7,050 nt of DNA, from NCBI GenBank assembly GCA_031290755.1, contig JAITMY010000040.1, forward strand, positions 1 through 7,050, read 5' to 3'. Every line of letters starts with the position of its first letter. Position 1 is the stretch's first letter. The DNA comes from Prevotellaceae bacterium. Its GTDB lineage: Bacteria; Bacteroidota; Bacteroidia; Bacteroidales; UBA932. The notes below the pieces were generated by a model that searched no databases, was not told the origin of the DNA, and saw only the letters and a program-made list of their open reading frames with translations. The translations under genes and the position numbers were made by a program. Below are positions 6,030 to 7,050 of the stretch, in pieces.

Positions 6030-6998
6030 ATGAAAACCGCTCGCTACCTTGTGCCCAACGACTACATGGCCGACCCCGCCGTGCACGTCTTCGACGGAAA
6101 GCTCTACATCTACCCCTCGCACGACCGCGAAAGCGGCATCCCCGAAAACGACAACGGCGACCACTTCGACATGGCCGACTACCACGTGCTGTCGATGGAC
6201 AACATTGACGGCGCCGTTACCGACCACGGCGTGGCGCTGCACGTGAAGGACATCCCCTGGGCAGGCCGCCAGCTGTGGGACTGCGACGTGGCGCGCAAGC
6301 ACGGCAAGTACTACCTCTACTTCCCGCTGAAGGACAAGAACGACATCTTCCGCATCGGCGTGGCCACTGCCGACCGCCCCGAGGGGCCTTTCGCCCCGCA
6401 GCCCGACCCCATGCGCGGCGCCTACAGCATCGACCCCTGCGTGCTGGAGGAGAACGGCGAGCACTACCTATACTTCGGCGGCCTGTGGGGCGGGCAGCTG
6501 CAACGCTACCACGGCAACAAAGCCCTCGAAAGCGCAGCCCTCCCCGCCGACAGCGAGCCTGCCCTACCCCCGCGCGTGGCGCGGCTGGCGGACAACATGC
6601 TACAGCTGGCCGAAGCGCCCCGCCCCGTGCTTATCCTCGGCAAAGACAGCAAGCCGCTGGCGCACGGCGACGCGCAGCGCCGCTTCTTCGAGGCCTCGTG
6701 GGTGCACAAGTACCGCGGCAAGTACTACTTCTCCTACTCCACCGGCGACACCCACAACCTCTGCTACGCCACCGGCGACAGCCCCTACGGCCCGTTCACC
6801 TACCAGGGCGTGCTGCTAACCCCCGTGGTGGGCTGGACTACGCACCACGCCATCGTAGAGTTCAAGGGCAAGTGGTACCTGTTCCACCACGACAGCGTGC
6901 CCTCCGGCGGCAGAACGTGGCTCCGCAGCCTCAAGGTGGTGGAGATGGAGTACCTCCCCGACGGGGCAATCAAGACCATTGAGGGGGGCGGAGCGTAG
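6030..6998 (+). CDS. xsa: Cytoplasmic GH43 xylosidase / arabinosidase (Xsa-like)
   Basis: Hydrolyses imported xylobiose, short xylo-oligosaccharides and arabinosyl substituents to free xylose and arabinose. The 322-residue protein closely resembles, from memory, the bifunctional xylosidase/arabinosidase Xsa of Bacteroides ovatus (about 325 residues; same opening YLVP.DYMADPAVHVFDGK and same TIEG ending), usually placed in GH43 subfamily 1. The triad is visible: base Asp15 (YMADPAV), pKa modulator Asp135 (YSIDPCV), acid Glu221 (RFFEASWVHKY). It is a single propeller with no C2 domain or CBM. There is no signal peptide: the N-terminus MKTARYLVPNDY is polar and enters the first blade at once, so it should act in the cytoplasm after uptake by the symporter. 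The start lies 22 bases after the preceding stop, behind an A/C-rich leader with no Shine-Dalgarno motif. Codon use is extreme: every Phe, Tyr, His, Asn and Asp codon I read ends in C, unlike the symporter and xylanase genes. It corresponds to xynB in the Prevotella bryantii cluster. Confidence 0.96.
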   Translation: MKTARYLVPNDYMADPAVHVFDGKLYIYPSHDRESGIPENDNGDHFDMADYHVLSMDNIDGAVTDHGVALHVKDIPWAGRQLWDCDVARKHGKYYLYFPLKDKNDIFRIGVATADRPEGPFAPQPDPMRGAYSIDPCVLEENGEHYLYFGGLWGGQLQRYHGNKALESAALPADSEPALPPRVARLADNMLQLAEAPRPVLILGKDSKPLAHGDAQRRFFEASWVHKYRGKYYFSYSTGDTHNLCYATGDSPYGPFTYQGVLLTPVVGWTTHHAIVEFKGKWYLFHHDSVPSGGRTWLRSLKVVEMEYLPDGAIKTIEGGGA

Positions 6999-7040
6999 CC
7001 TGTATGAACAGGGGGGCTGAGGCTGCGCCGCCGGCCCCCC
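6999..7040 (+). terminator. Possible hairpin(s) after the last gene
   Basis: Directly after the stop codon, CCTGT (6999-7003) and ACAGG (7008-7012) can pair around the four-base loop ATGA. A second, competing G/C-rich stem is possible between GGGGGGC at 7011-7017 and GCCCCCC at 7034-7040 with a 16-base loop. No T tract follows before the sequence ends, so intrinsic termination is not shown. The right arm of the second stem is part of the terminal C run, which may itself be an artefact, so the second stem deserves little trust. Confidence 0.28.
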
Positions 7041-7050
7041 CCCCCCCCCC
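7035..7050. repeat. Terminal homopolymer of 16 C
   Basis: The window ends in 16 consecutive C. There is no coding content after 6998. Such a run at the exact end of a sequence usually marks a contig end, where reads could not pass a homopolymer, or a tailing or low-quality artefact; a genuine poly-C tract in the genome is also possible. The sequence beyond cannot be inferred. Confidence 0.85.

Noticed and set aside
5907..6464. 185-codon minus-strand open frame crossing the junction of the two GH43 genes
   Set aside because: It is a Val/Ala/His-rich antisense shadow with no promoter or leader; both overlapped plus-strand genes have intact catalytic motifs.
1..7050. CRISPR array, tRNA, rRNA, insertion sequence, or frameshifted genes
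   Set aside because: I saw no regularly spaced repeats, tRNA-like folds, transposase motifs or terminal inverted repeats, and each gene reads through to a complete C-terminus for its family.

Overview
This window looks like part of a xylan-degradation locus from a Bacteroidota bacterium with fairly high G+C. The evidence is protein family content, gene order, starts preceded by A/T-rich leaders with no Shine-Dalgarno motif, and a promoter of the TTG / TAnnTTTG type. The genus cannot be fixed from the sequence. All five genes lie on the + strand and coding density is very high. The first gene is cut by the left edge. The right edge ends in a run of 16 C, so it looks like a contig or clone end.

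Layout: (1) 1-1422, the 3' part of a GH35 beta-galactosidase-like enzyme with a C-terminal DUF5597 domain. (2) 1423-1539, the only substantial intergenic gap. It holds a perfect 10-bp inverted repeat, a Bacteroidota-type promoter candidate, and two AGCGCT-centred palindromes, one just upstream of the -33 element and one overlapping the -7 element. (3) 1540-6998, four tightly packed genes, probably one operon: a GPH-family cation/glycoside symporter, a GH10 endo-xylanase lipoprotein, an exported three-domain GH43 enzyme (catalytic + GH43 C2 beta-sandwich + CBM6-like), and a cytoplasmic GH43 xylosidase/arabinosidase very like Bacteroides ovatus Xsa. (4) 6999-7050, a short G/C-rich tail with possible hairpins and the C homopolymer.

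Inferred working model: the GH10 enzyme cuts the xylan backbone in the cell envelope, and the exported GH43 trims arabinose or xylose from the oligosaccharides. The GPH symporter carries short products across the inner membrane, and the cytoplasmic GH43 finishes them to xylose and arabinose. The symporter-GH10-GH43 order matches the known xynD-xynA-xynB core of Prevotella bryantii, here with an additional exported GH43 between the GH10 and the cytoplasmic GH43. The GH35 gene upstream may remove galactose side chains but probably belongs to the preceding transcription unit.

I found no RNA gene, mobile element, CRISPR array or SusC/SusD pair, and no sign of a wholly undescribed system. The most interesting parts are the regulatory gap at 1423-1539 and the extreme C-ending codon use of the last gene.
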